Source: Cervus elaphus
Lineage: Eukaryota > Chordata > Mammalia > Artiodactyla > Cervidae
Reading direction: 5' to 3'
Assembly (NCBI RefSeq): GCF_910594005.1
Contig: NC_057841.1
Location: forward strand, 18,895,001-18,959,000
Length of the DNA: 64,000 nt
A program made the translations under genes and the position numbers. Below, in pieces: positions 43,311 to 54,353 of the stretch (positions within the stretch are counted from its first letter, which is position 1; each line of letters begins with the position of its first letter). The notes below the pieces were generated by a model that saw only the letters and a list, made by a program, of their open reading frames with translations, was not told the DNA's origin and made no database searches.

Positions 43311-46055
43311 CTTTTCTTTATCTGCCTCTTCCAAGCCTGTAATGTAGTTTGCTCATCTTCAGCATTTAGATTCCAATCTGAGGCTGAGCGGTGTGGCTGT
43401 TACCACCCCAGAGCCTACTGCCTGTTGCTTTCCCACTGAGTTATTTCTTCATTTATCATCTTACCGTGGCACCGACTGTGGCTCTAGACTCACATGTGGG
43501 AAGACCTTTTAAACCTGCCATAAATCAGATATATTTTACCTTGCTGTTGTCTGCGGTCTCTGAAAAATCTATTATTTAGATAAGACATTTTTCTTAGGCA
43601 AGTAGAAGTCTCTTCTCACTATGATGAAAACATTAAGCTATTCAATGACATCTTATTTTTCCTATATGATGAGGTCCATCTGCAGAATATTTCTGCCCAA
43701 CTACTGACGAGGTGCATCAACTTACCATTACCTTTTCCATTACCCTTACCCCCTCCCTCAATTTTGACTCCAATCCTCTTTCTTTTAAAGCATTACACTT
43801 CTAGAAATTTATGGAACTAGTCTGCATCAGCAATAAAACACTATGTAGATTCATCAAAACTCTCTCTGCATTTTTCTTCATCTATTTCTGTCCCATTTAC
43901 CTGGAAGGAAAACAAGAGCCAACACACTGATTATGACACCTCAATGAGAGAAAAATAACCACATTTCTCAAGAGAAGGTCAATCTGGCAGTAAGACAAAT
44001 GCACAGGATTTCAAGAGGATATAGTTCCATCAGGTACACATGTCCATCCTTGGGCAGTTTATACCTTTCTCCCTTTCAGTATGGCCACTTGTGATATTTA
44101 AGTTCTCTAGTGGACTGTGGTAATTATATCTAGGTTATGTACAGCGGCCTAGGGGATGGGCAAATATCTTTAGAGGATACAAGGTTAATTATGTGATGAA
44201 GACAGTGGTCCAGGCAATTCAGGCCCAAATGTTACTTTGATATATAATTTTATATAATCAAGAAAGGAAGCACCACTGTTAATTCTTTGTTTCTTTGCCT
44301 TAATTACTTATCATTTAAAAGAAGAAACAGTGTGCGGTCTGTCCTTAAAGAATCGAGGACATTCTGCTTGTTCAGGACAAAAGGGATGAATGTGTGACAA
44401 GTGCTGTGTGTTGGAAGGCCTCTTGTATGACTAACGTTGTGCTAAGCAATGTGAACGCTAAGGTAAAATTGAGTTCTGCCTTGAGTTTACAAGCAAGTTT
44501 CAAGATAAGAAATATGTAGTCTGACAAACGTTGTCTAAACCAGGGCTAACTGGCACAGGGTTCAAACAATGTTGGATTGCAGACAGGGGAAAGATTGTGT
44601 GGCTGAAGAGATGAGACAGCTTCATAGAAGAGTTACCTGCATATCGTCTCTGAAGAATGGTCATCTTTGAATCAATGATGGGGCATTTCTTGGCCAGCAA
44701 ATGACACAATCAAAGACATGGAAGCTTGGAAGACAACAGCATTGCAGGACATCAGGGGGAATGGCATGTGTGGGGAAACAGTCAGCTCCTGTGAGACCTT
44801 CAAAATCTCCAGAAATGAAGCCTCTAAGGACCTTTCCAAAGATCTTTTCCTTTAACTCTCAGCATATGACAACCAATTTTCAGAGAGCCTTATTTGAGTA
44901 CCAAACTTGGAAAATGACATTCAGCTGACATTTAACAATTTGCACACATTTTGCAAGGGCGTTTTTTTATTTTTTTCTTTTTTTCATGTGTGAAACCAAA
45001 CTGAGAGAAGACAAAATAAGACTGTATAGCAACACCTGATGTAAGAGTAAATCAGAATACTGATTCAGCCAAAGCATTCTCTCTTTTTTGAGATTTCATA
45101 GGTGAGGATGATCCAGGGAACATAGGAGTCCTACCAGAGAGATTACTAAGTATTATTTTTCATTAAAAAAAAAACAAAACTTAAAAGATCTAGTATTGGG
45201 TGATTATTTAAACAATACTCATTTGCATAGACTCCAAGGGCATAAACAGCAGAGAGAAATTCAGTTACTGTCCATTTCAGTTCCCTAGTTGTAAAGAGAA
45301 GGAAGCCCAGGAAGGTGGTGTGCTCTGCTAGTATCACAGGTTAAGATGTAGAGCCAGATGTTGACATTTTGACTTACCATTCTGTGCTCCTTGAAGTTTG
45401 TGTGTGTGTGCATGTGTGAGAGCATGCAAGTGTGCATGCACGCATGATTATACACAGACACACAAAATAACTCAAAGTAAAATACATCAAAATATCTCCA
45501 AAGAACAGAACTTTCAAACCTCACATTTATCTTGTGCCTGCCAGGTCCCACAGGAAATTGTTGCTGAGTCAGTTTGATGAAATGTTTCGAACAGTAAAAA
45601 GATAAACAATTTAACTACATTCAGAATGAAAAGATTTTTTTTCTTGACTTTTAATTACATTATATTGATGTTCCTCTGGAGACATCATTTATTGACTGTG
45701 ATTATTTCTCTCCACTCTGTTTTATTTTCTTTTTCCTTTATTTAACCTGAAAAACATCATTATATGCCTCCAAATCCATAATAAATGCTGATTTGACCAT
45801 GCTAATGCAGCAGAGAGTAACTTCCAGGCAGTTTTGATCTAGTTAACTGGTAATTGTTAAATAGCATTTCTCCAATATTGGTAACTGGCTTGGAGACAAT
45901 GAGAGATTTCATTTCTCCTACATGTTAATTTATTTCACCCTAATGACTTTCATTTTATTTAACATATAATTTTTTTTCTGTCGGTTTCAGAGACTACAGA
46001 ATATAAGTTAGGTAAGTTAAGGCCAAGCTATTCAAGGTAATACACATTTAGTTCA
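43311..46055. other. 2.7 kb repeat-poor unique block
   Basis: No ruminant SINE, BovB or L1 and no supported gene. Possible worn L2-type sequence lies at about 44420-44500 ('gttgtgctaagcaatgtgaacgctaag'). A GT/CA-rich tract lies at 45399-45470. It may hold conserved non-coding elements, but single-sequence reading cannot show that. Confidence 0.4.
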
Positions 46056-46610
46056 GGCTCCTACTTGCTGCAAGGCACTTACCAGATCCTGCCGAGATTT
46101 CAGATACATAAGTTACAATCTTTTCTTTGAGGAATTCACAACCTGATGAGAAAGGCAGATATGTCCCCAAGTAGCTTTATTAACAATCTTCTAAAGTCTC
46201 TTTGAATGAGCTGAAAAAACCATATACTGCAAATTTTTTACTAGGGCACAGCACTGTGGGCCCCCCAAGGAGGTGAATTTGATATGATCAGGCACTGGGT
46301 ACAGCTTCAATAAAGAGATGTTCTTTAAGGCAGAATTTCATTAGGTGAAAATGTGGCCAAAGGGCATTCCAAGTGTCAGTGTGTGAAGCAATGACAGAGC
46401 AGTGTGCAGGAAAGGTCTGACAACGGCCAGAAGCTCCGTGAACTGCAGAGGTCAGGCCTGTGTGGGTAGTTGGGCTGAGAGGGTGGATAGTCGGAAGATA
46501 GGGCTTGAAAGGATATCGACTATAAACCTTAAGTTGCAGAATGAGGGGAAGCACTAAAGGAGGAGGGGCTGAGCCAAAGAACACTGGCTTTGGGGTCAGA
46601 CAAACTCAGA
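46056..46610 (-). repeat. Ancient L2-like repeat
   Basis: 'ctacttgctgcaaggcacttaccagatcctg' and 'ctttgaggaattcacaacctgatgag' fit the antisense L2-type 3' end. Downstream, 'aaagggcattccaagtgtcagtgtgtgaagcaatgacag' and 'gggcttgaaaggatatcgac' match the family order seen in the other copies. Confidence 0.42.
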
Positions 46611-46662
46611 TGCTCTTGGAGGGACACGTGGTGGTTTCCTTCCCTTTATATCTCCTGTGCCT

Positions 46663-47274
46663 ATACTGATACCAAGCAGGACCCTATGAGGTTTCTGGGC
46701 ACAAATGCTTTTCTGTGTTCCCCCATTTCTTAATTATAGGAAATAGGCTTCATTCAGTCTCCATGACTTTCTTTGAGTTCCAACAGGCAGGTTGAAACAG
46801 TTGCTAGTGGCAAAAAGGAGGGTATGTGGAGACAAGGGAGGAATAGTCAAAAGAAACAATAATGCAGTCTTGGGGCAGAATCCTGGTCTTGCTCCCACCT
46901 AGAGCTATATATAACAATATTTTTGAGCTATTTTGCAGATACTGAAAGCCCCACCAGGTGCAGGAAGTTAGCTCCTCTGCTGCCCACAAGTCTATAGACC
47001 CCTGACAGGTTGAAACCAGAAGACTGATGATTCTGACTCCCACTTACCTCACCATCAATCAACCAGAATATTGCCCATGAGCTGATCATACCACCTTTGA
47101 ACCATTAATATAAAACTTCTCACTACCTCCTCTAAATTCTCAAGGCATTAGCCTGCTGTGGCCCCCCCATTGCCTGGCAAAGCAATAAAACTATTCTTTT
47201 CTACTTTATCCAAAACTCTGTCTCTGAGATTTAATTCAGTTTGGGGGTACAGAGGCTGGATTCAGCTTCAATAC
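46663..47274 (+). mobile_element. Solo endogenous retrovirus LTR with 4-bp TSD
   Basis: A 604-bp unit (46667-47270) starts tgataccaagcagg and ends gattcagcttca, with the expected TG...CA ends. atac lies immediately outside both ends (46663-46666 and 47271-47274), a 4-bp TSD. It holds a TATA-type box (aatataaaa, 47107-47115) and an AATAAA signal (47184-47189) about 75 bp further, which fits U3-R-U5. No gag, pol or env lies nearby, so it is a recombined solo LTR. The 4-bp TSD suggests a class I (gamma-type) virus; that is inference. Confidence 0.78.
47107..47189 (+). promoter_or_regulatory. LTR TATA box and polyadenylation signal
   Basis: Within the solo LTR, aatataaaa at 47107-47115 sits about 75 bp upstream of aataaa at 47184-47189. 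That is the usual spacing for a short R region between the transcription start and the poly(A) site of a simple retroviral LTR. Promoter activity today is not shown. Confidence 0.55.
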
Positions 47275-49066
47275 TTCTGCCTAATTTATAAGATAGAAGG
47301 ACTTGTGCTTCTAGACCAAGTATGCTTGTTTTGGGTCCCTGAACTCCAGACTGAATCTTAGTATTTCTTTCTCTTGTCACTATTTGACTCTGCTTCACTC
47401 CATGTCACACCAGGAAAGACATTTCTGAAAGCTTTTTTCTTTGTGCAAAGAGTGCAGAATACATCATCTTCTTTCTTCCCTTCTTCCTACAATCCCTGCC
47501 TCCCTTCTTGGCTCCCTTCAATATTTATTGAATCCCATCAATTTGTTAACACCACAAAGATCCCTAGAGAACTGGGGAAGAAATGTCTGGATTTAGGACA
47601 CTTCTAGTTTTAGTTTTAAGTCAACATATACACTTGGCTAATACTAATTCTCTTGACTTTTCTGGGATACATTTCCATAGCTATAAAATTAGGTTTCTAA
47701 GCCAGATGAACTTAGACCCCTTCTAATGGTAACAGTATTTGTCAATATGTATTTTTTAAAGTATAGCCTTTACACTTGTCCATCCTAAAATACTTCATCA
47801 CTAGTGACAACACTCACTGCCTTTAGAACTCTCTTTTATCTCCAGTGATTTAATCTCTTCTATCATTTCATAGGTTGCCTCTCTGTTGGTGTGGCAAATC
47901 TCCTCTTGCTGGGTGACAAGGAAATACTCTCAGGGGTACTAATATACAAGCCAATGACGGATAAGTGTGAATGTAGAAGGCAGTTACTCAAACATAAAAG
48001 TAGAAGAAGCCAAAAGTTGAACACAGTTTCCACAGACTCTGAAGGTCAAAACTAGCTGCTAGATAGTGATGGAGGAGGGGAGCAAAGATGGGGCTATAAA
48101 TAGGTAAACGTGGTTAGCAGAGCAAAGGGTACAAAATGAGACAGTTGGATATTATTGCTGTGCATTGGTCTATGAGCAGGACATGTCCTTTATTGTTGTT
48201 GATTTATTGAGTAGCTAAGAGAATTGACATTTCTTAAAAAGGCAGATTTTGTCTGTTTAGGCTGTAAGCAAATTGATATTACCCTGATATAAAAGCAAAG
48301 CTTGGTAAATTAATTAAAAAAAATTTGTCCTACTATAGACCATTTCTTCAACCTAACTGATTTTCCCTCACCCTCCTTATGTTGTTGAAGAAAGTTCAAT
48401 TGAAGTATAGCAAGTTTCCTTTTATTTTTCTCTCCTAACTGACATCACTGAAAAGCTTCAAGCTTTAATCTGTAACACTTAGCTCTTGTTTTGTATGCAT
48501 GTTTGTGACACAATCTGAAAAAAAGTGCTACTTAACACTGGGATGGGCGACTGCGTTTTTCCAATCGACCTTCATGGGTTCTGAGTTTAGAGCTAAACTT
48601 GAGCTTGTCTGTGTTCCAGTCCAATTATGCCAGTGAAACGTGATTTCATTGTTCAAAAGGAAATGGCTTCTTTTTTTTTAAAGGCCTTTAGACATCAAAT
48701 AATTTCTTTAAAAAATAAATTGCAAATGAGTCAGACCACTGAAGAATTAAGTCCCTGAAATATATTTGAGTTGCACAATTAAAGAGGAAGAAACCCTGAT
48801 CAAATTATGCAGAGAACTTAAGAAGCCAGTCAATAGCACTTATTGACTTCTTACTGTATGCTGTGTCCTGGCATCACATTGTTGAGGGAGGCAGGCAGAA
48901 TGGAAGACTGCAGTATGTCTCTGACCATCTAATGACTTTCATGGTTAGAAAAACAAAACAAAACAAACAAAAAAAAACCTTCTAATGTCACTTCACTCAC
49001 CCCAAAACTCTGTCTCTTGAGGATTGTGAATATAGCTCCGAACAAGACAAAGGCAATTCTGACCTG
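47275..49066. other. 1.8 kb unique sequence, no gene
   Basis: No young repeat or supported gene. An old MIR-like segment may lie at about 47620-47740 ('ttggctaatactaattctcttgacttttctgggatac'). An AAAC-rich tract lies at 48950-48980. Confidence 0.42.
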
Positions 49067-49290
49067 GGTAACCCAATTGTTGTTGTTTAGTCGCTAAGTT
49101 GTATCTGACTCTTTTGTGAACCCACGGACCATATATAGCCTGCCAGACTCCTTTAACCATGGGATTTTCAAGGCAACAGTACTGGGGTGGGTTGCCATTC
49201 TTCCTGACCCAGGGATTGAACCTGTGTCTCCCTCATTGGAAGGCAGATTCTTTACCTCTGAGTCACCAGGGAAGCCCATGGATAACCCAA
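49067..49290 (-). mobile_element. Bov-tA SINE with short TSD
   Basis: Antisense full-length copy (49077-49279): 'gttgtttagtcgctaagttgtatctgactc', 'ggcaacagtactggggtgggttgcc', 'cctgacccagggattgaacctgtg', 'gcagattctttacctctgagtcaccagggaagccc'. The flanks read ggtaacccaa (49067-49076) and ggataacccaa (49280-49290), with taacccaa identical in both. Confidence 0.93.
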
Positions 49291-49345
49291 CTCCAGGTGT
49301 AAAGCACATTCTTGAATTGTAATACTCTGATTCATCTCTGGAATA

Positions 49346-49588
49346 GGGGGTACTGGTAAAGAACCCACCTGCCAATTCAGGAAATGCAAGAGATGCAGGT
49401 TCAATCCCTGGGTTGGGAAAATCCTCTGCAGGAGGAAATGGCAAACCACTCGAGTATTCTTGCCTGGAGAATCCCGTGGACAAAGGAACCTGAAGGGCTA
49501 CAGTTCCTAGAGTTGCAAAGAGTAGGACATGACTGAAGTGACTTAGCATACACACACACGCACACATACACACACACACACACACGCA

Positions 49589-49626
<38 letters not shown>

Positions 49627-49629
49627 CAG
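49346..49629 (+). mobile_element. Bov-tA SINE with a long (CA)n tail
   Basis: Sense SINE, 5'-truncated (it starts at 'ggggtactggtaaagaaccc'), then 'gttcaatccctgggttggg', 'tcgagtattcttgcctggag', 'gtaggacatgactgaagtgacttagca'. Its 3' end runs straight into an 80-bp (AC)n microsatellite (49549-49628), with occasional ACGC and ACATAC units. Confidence 0.93.
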
Positions 49630-49763
49630 AATGAGGAAACAGGAAAACAGGCTTCCAAGAAGAGTGACAGGTAGATGAAGATTAGTGAGGAAACTAGACA
49701 GTGAATGTAAAGATGGGGACTGAATCTACTATGCATCCAATGGGGCACAAGATACTGGAGATG

Positions 49764-49814
<51 letters not shown>

Positions 49815-49884
49815 CCTAGGTGATAGCAGAGCATAATCTGGTCTAAACATTCTAGTTTGAAAGCTTATGTCTATTGAAGTTGCT
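49630..49884. repeat. Unique sequence with (TA)n-(GA)n microsatellite
   Basis: Alternating TATATA at 49764-49796, then (GA)n at 49797-49814. There is otherwise no feature. Confidence 0.85.
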
Positions 49885-50218
49885 TTAATCTGTTTAGGCT
49901 CCTATAACAAAATACATTAAATGAGAGTCTTATAAAAGCAGGAATTTATTTCTCACAATTTGCTGATTAAGAAGTTCAAGCTCAGCAGATTCAGTGTATG
50001 ATGAGAATCTGCTTCCTGGTTCACAGATGGCCATCCTCACATGGTAGAAGGAAGTGAGGAAAACCTCTGGCCCCCTTTTTAAAGACATTAATTCTATTCA
50101 TGGGGTTTCTACTCTCATGACTTAATCATCTCACAAAGGCCCGACTTTCAATTACTATCACACTGGGGATTAGATTTCAACATATAAATTTTGGGAGAAT
50201 ACATTCAGTCTATAGCAG
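49885..50218 (-). mobile_element. MLT1-type LTR (ERVL-MaLR)
   Basis: Antisense MaLR LTR: 'ggctcctataacaaaatacattaaatgagagtc', 'gcaggaatttatttctcacaatttgctg', 'gttcacagatggccatcctcacatgg', 'ctctcatgacttaatcatctcacaaaggcc', 'ttcaacatataaattttgggag...acattcagtctatagca'. Confidence 0.75.
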
Positions 50219-50278
50219 AACAAGGAAAAAAAGAAAGGAAACAGAGAATCCATTAAGGTCATCTATCTCTCCGTTTTT

Positions 50279-50483
50279 GGGCTTCCCCAGTAGCTCAATA
50301 GTAAAGAATCTGCCTGTAATGCAGGAGCCTCAGGAGACTCTGATTCGATCCCTGGGTGTGGAAGATCCCCTGGAAGAGGACATGGCAACCCACTCCAGTA
50401 TTTCTGCCCAGAGAACTCCACGGACAGAGGAGCCTCCAGGACTATAGTCCATAGGGTCACAAAGAATCAGACACTGAGTGACT

Positions 50484-50526
<43 letters not shown>

Positions 50527-50530
50527 TCAC
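50279..50530 (+). mobile_element. Bov-tA SINE with (CT)n-(CA)n tail
   Basis: Sense copy: 'gggcttccccagtagctcaatag', 'gcctgtaatgcaggagcctcagg', 'ttcgatccctgggtgtggaag', 'ggacagaggagcctccaggac', 'acaaagaatcagacactgagtgac'. A (TC)n tract (50486-50513) and (AC)n (50514-50531) follow without a gap. Confidence 0.93.
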
Positions 50531-50664
50531 ACATATATTTCTCCCCCTCCACCCTTCAGATGAACTTTGGTAAGGCTCATGGACAATTCAAGACTTCTAT
50601 CCAGGTCTTCCACTGAGCTACTTTTAAATCATAGAAGAGGGAAAATAAAGTAGAAGTGGGTAGG

Positions 50665-50880
50665 CTCTGTATTCAGATTGTCTAGATCTGGGCCCTAGCT
50701 TTACATCATACTAATTGCATGTCCTTAGGATATTTACTTAACTGACCTCTATAAAGAAAAGAATAGTGTGATTTGTCTCACAGGACAGTTGATAGGCTTG
50801 AATGGGTTAATTCATGGGAAGTACCTTGAAAGGTGCTTAACACACAGTAAGCATTCAATGATATTATGTTATGAATTATT
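50665..50880 (+). repeat. MIR-family SINE remnant
   Basis: 'gattgtctagatctgggccctagc', 'cttaggatatttacttaactgacctctataaagaa', 'ggacagttgataggcttgaatggg', 'aggtgcttaacacacagtaagcattcaatgatatta': sense MIR, nearly full length. Confidence 0.78.
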
Positions 50881-51589
50881 ACTTTTTAGTGGGGGAGTTG
50901 AGGGGGAGGCTGCTGAGTCATCTGCTAGGCTGTGGCTTAGTGACTGGTCTGTGTAGGAATTATTATTATTGATTGGTGCAGTATTATTATTGGTTGGTGT
51001 AGTATGAGAATGCCAGTGAATGATGTCAGAGAGAAGAACATTTTCTTAACAACAAAGTGTAATCTCTACTTGATCAGTCAATACTTTAGATCATTAAAAT
51101 GGGGACAACATTCATCAAGTTATGATTGAAGGAAAGATTCAAAAGGCAAATTTTGTCATTATAGTGTGTTTTAAGCCATGGATATCTTTGTCCTCATGTT
51201 GGATTTTAATAATGAAAAAGCAGAAGATACTGAAAGAAAGACGGGTTGGGAATAAGAGCTACACATTGCATAAAGCAGTTCCATGGAAGTGGAAAAGCTA
51301 CCACTGCCAAGGCCTGCGGCAGGGACACAAACATTGCTAACCTTGTGGTTTTGCCATAGGGTGATCTGAACCCACACATGACTATTCATAACGCTTACAG
51401 TAACACGTAAAAACAAAGGACTTTATGGAGTTGAAGACTGAAAGTGTTGAAAAATAAATTGTTTCCCCCCTTTTTGTTCTTCCTTAAGTCTTCAGTTTCT
51501 AAATGTGTTTGGTGATTTTTCTTTTTATGCCACTGTTACTTTACATTTTGCCAGTGGTTTTTATATGTGCTGAATATTTATAGAGAAGC
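50881..51589. other. Unique sequence, no gene
   Basis: No gene. 50960-51000 has two copies of 'tattattattgattggtg'/'tattattattggttggtg', a small local duplication. Confidence 0.42.
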
Positions 51590-51715
51590 TCAGTACACTA
51601 TAGATCTTGTAAGTGCCTCGAGGGCAGGACCTGGGTTAATAAAGTCATAAAATTATTCATAACCATTCTGTGTGAGCACCATATAGTATTACAAAAGTGT
51701 ATGAATGTTAATAAA
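51590..51715 (+). repeat. L2-like 3'-end remnant
   Basis: 'gatcttgtaagtgcctcgagggcaggacctgggtt' is the L2 3' end word order (actgtaagctccatgagggcagggacc). The later 'gtgtgagcaccatatagtat' fits the 'gcacatagtaggtgc' part. Confidence 0.5.
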
Positions 51716-51838
51716 AGACTTGGGAAAAGTTCTAAATCACAGATCATTGAAGCCAAAATCGTAGCCATAGGACATTTTAGTGTTCAAACCAGCCTGAAAC
51801 CTTGTTTTAGAAGATAAGATGGGTTTATATACTACTTA

Positions 51839-52027
51839 GGGCTTCACAGGTGGCTCAGCGGTAAAGAATAGCTTGCCAGTGCAGGAGACTGTGGGTTCGA
51901 TTCCTGGATCAGGAAGATCCCCTGGAGAAGGAAATGAAAACCCACTTCAGCATTCTTGCCTGGGAAATCCTGTGGACAGATAATCGCAAAGACTGAAATG
52001 GACACAACTGAGATGACTTAGCACAAA
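51839..52027 (+). mobile_element. Bov-tA SINE
   Basis: Sense copy: 'gggcttcacaggtggctcagcgg', 'gttcgattcctggatcaggaag', 'cacttcagcattcttgcctggg', 'actgaaatggacacaactgagatgacttagca'. It lacks the 'gaggagcctggtgggctacagtcc' segment (deleted at about 51980). Confidence 0.93.
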
Positions 52028-52140
52028 CCCATGAATGAGTGAGTGAGTGAAAGCCCCTCATGATGACATCTCACTGTGGGTAGGCCACTCAGGTTAACAG
52101 GGATAGCATTTGCAGAGGAGCAGGTGGTATGCAGTCTGCT

Positions 52141-52412
52141 AGTGCTGCCATAGTGGGAGAAGGCAATGGCACCCCACTCCAGGACTCTTGCCTGGAAAAT
52201 CCCTTGGACGGAGGAGCCTGGTGGGCTGCAGTCCATGGGGTCACTAGCACTTCCACTTTCATGCATTGGAGAAGGAAATGGCAACCCACTCCAGTGTTCT
52301 TGCCTGGAGAATCCTAGGGACGGCGGAGCCTGGTGGGCTGCCGTCTGTGAGGTCGCACAGGGTCGGACATGACTAAAGTGACTTAGCAGCAGCAGCAGCA
52401 GTGCTGCCATAG
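52141..52412 (+). mobile_element. Bov-A2 dimer SINE with 13-bp TSD
   Basis: Insert 52154-52399: two Bov-A units in tandem ('ggcaatggcaccccactccaggactcttgcc' and 'aaatggcaacccactccagtgttcttgcc'), linked by 'ttccactttcatgcattgg', ending in a (AGC)n tail. There is no tRNA-like head. Direct repeats agtgctgccatag at 52141-52153 and 52400-52412 are identical and are LTR sequence. Confidence 0.95.
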
Positions 52413-52732
52413 CAAGGTACCACAGACTGAGTGTCTTAAAGAACAGAAATATATATTTGCATAATTCTGGAAGCTAAAAGTCCATGAGCAAAGTGTCAGC
52501 AGGTTTGGTTCCCTCTGAAGGCTGTGAGTAAAAATGGTTTCATTCATCTTCCCCAGCATCTAGTGATTTCCAGCAATCTTTAGAGTCCTTTGGCTCATAG
52601 AAGCATTATCTTCACTTTACCTTCATATTCACATGGCATTCTCCCTGCATTCATGTCTCTCTCCAAATTTCTTCTTTTTATAATGACATGAGTTATGTTG
52701 AATTATGGCCTCATTTTAATTTGATTACTTCT

Positions 52733-54353
52733 ATAAAGACATAAGAGAAGCAGAAGATATTAAGAAGAGGTGGCAAGAATACACAGAAGAACTGTACAAA
52801 AAAGGTCTTAATGACCCAGATAACCACGATGGTGTGATTACTCACTTAAAGCCAGACATCCTGGAGTGCGAAGTCATGTGGACGTTTGGAAGCATCACTA
52901 TGAACAAAGTTAGTGGAGGTGATAGAATTCCAGCTGAGCTATTTCAAATCCTAAAAGATGATGCTGTGAAAGTGCTGTACTAAATATGGAAGCAAATTTG
53001 GAAAACTCAGCAGTGGCCACAGGACTGGAAAAGGTCAGTTTTCATTCCAATGCCAAAGAAGGGCAATGCCAAAGAATGTCCAAACTACCACACAATTGTG
53101 CTCATTTCACATGCTAGCAAGGTAAAGTTCAAAATCCTTCAAGCTAGGCTTCGACAGAATGTGAACCAAGAATTTCCAAATGTTCAAGCAGGATTTAGGA
53201 AAGGCAGATGAACCAGAGATCAAAGTGCCAACATCTGTTGGATCATAGAAAAAGCAAGAGAATTCCAGAAAACCATCTACTTCTGCTTCATTCACTACGC
53301 TGAAGCCTTTGACTGTGGATCGCAGCAAACTGTGGGAAATTCTTAAAGAGATGGGAATGCCAAACTACCTTACCTGCCTCCCAAGAAACCTGTTTGCAGG
53401 TCAAGAAACAACAGTTAGAATTGGATATGGAACAACGGACTGGTTCCAAATTGCGTAAGGAGTACATCAAGGCTTTATATTATCACCTTGCTTCTTTAAC
53501 TTCTATGTAGAGTACATCATGTAAAATGGCTAACTGGATGAAACTCAAGCTGGAGTCAAGATTGCCTGGAGAAATATCAATAACCTTGAATATGCAGTTG
53601 ACACCACCATCATGGCAAAAAGCGAAGAAAGAGCCTCTTGATGAAAGTGGAAAAGGGGAATAAAAAACTAGGTAAAACTCAACTTCCAAAAAGTAAAGTT
53701 CATGGCATCCAGTTACATCACTTCATGGCAAATAGATGGGGAATTAATGGAAACAGTGACAGATTTATTTTCTTGGGCTTCCAAATCACTGTGAATGGTG
53801 ACTGCAGCTGTGTAATTAAAAGACACTTACTTCTTGAAAGGAAAGTCATGACAATCCTAGACAGCATATTAAAAAGCAGAGACATCACTTTGCCAACAAA
53901 GGTCTATATAGTCAAAGCAATAGTTTTTTCAGTAGTCATGTACAGATGTGAGAGTTGGACCATAAAGAGGGATGAGCATTGAAGAATTAATGCTTTTGAA
54001 CTGTGCTGTTGGAGAAGCCTCTTGAGAGTCCCTAGGGAAGCAAGGGGGTCAAACCAGTCAATCCTAAAGGAAATCAACCCTGAAAATTCACTGGAAGGAC
54101 TGATGCTGAAGCTGAAGCTCCAATACTTTGGCCACCTGATGCAAAGAGCCTACTTATTAGAAATGATCCTGATGCTGGGAAAGAGGGTGACAGAGGATGA
54201 GATGGTTGGATGGCATCATCAACTCAATGTACATGAGTCTGAGCAAACTCCAGGAGATAGTGAAGAACAGGGTAGCCTAGTATGCTGCAGTCCGTGGGGT
54301 CACAAAGAGTTGGACACGACTGATGGACTGAACAACGGCAACAACATAAAGAC
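52733..54353 (+). mobile_element. 5'-truncated BovB LINE with 8-bp TSD
   Basis: Insert 52741-54345 (1605 bp). It starts in the linker before the RT ('agcagaagatattaagaagaggtgg') and ends 'ggacacgactgatggactgaac' plus a short unusual 'aacggcaacaac' tail. ataaagac at 52733-52740 and 54346-54353 is its TSD and part of the host LTR. It is more diverged than the inner copy at 14495. Confidence 0.94.
52746..54300 (+). pseudogene. BovB RT and C-terminal remnant
   Basis: RT protein pieces in several frames. The block before box A still reads ELFQILKDDAVKVL, followed by TAA (52981-52983), and box A reads FIHYAEAFD: the catalytic Asp codon is changed to His at 53290-53310. The YADD equivalent reads 'tatgcagttgac' (YAVD) at 53590-53601, with an Asp lost. 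The C-terminal frame 53638-53982 stays open (RDITLPTKVYIVKAIVFSVV). It was inactive through at least two active-site changes. Confidence 0.82.

Noticed and set aside
49094..49627. 177-codon minus-strand open frame with long alternating Cys-Val
   Set aside because: It is the translation of a CA microsatellite joined to two Bov-tA SINEs. No protein meaning.
49549..49628. Regularly repeated array that could suggest CRISPR
   Set aside because: It is an (AC)n microsatellite without spacers, in a vertebrate genome.
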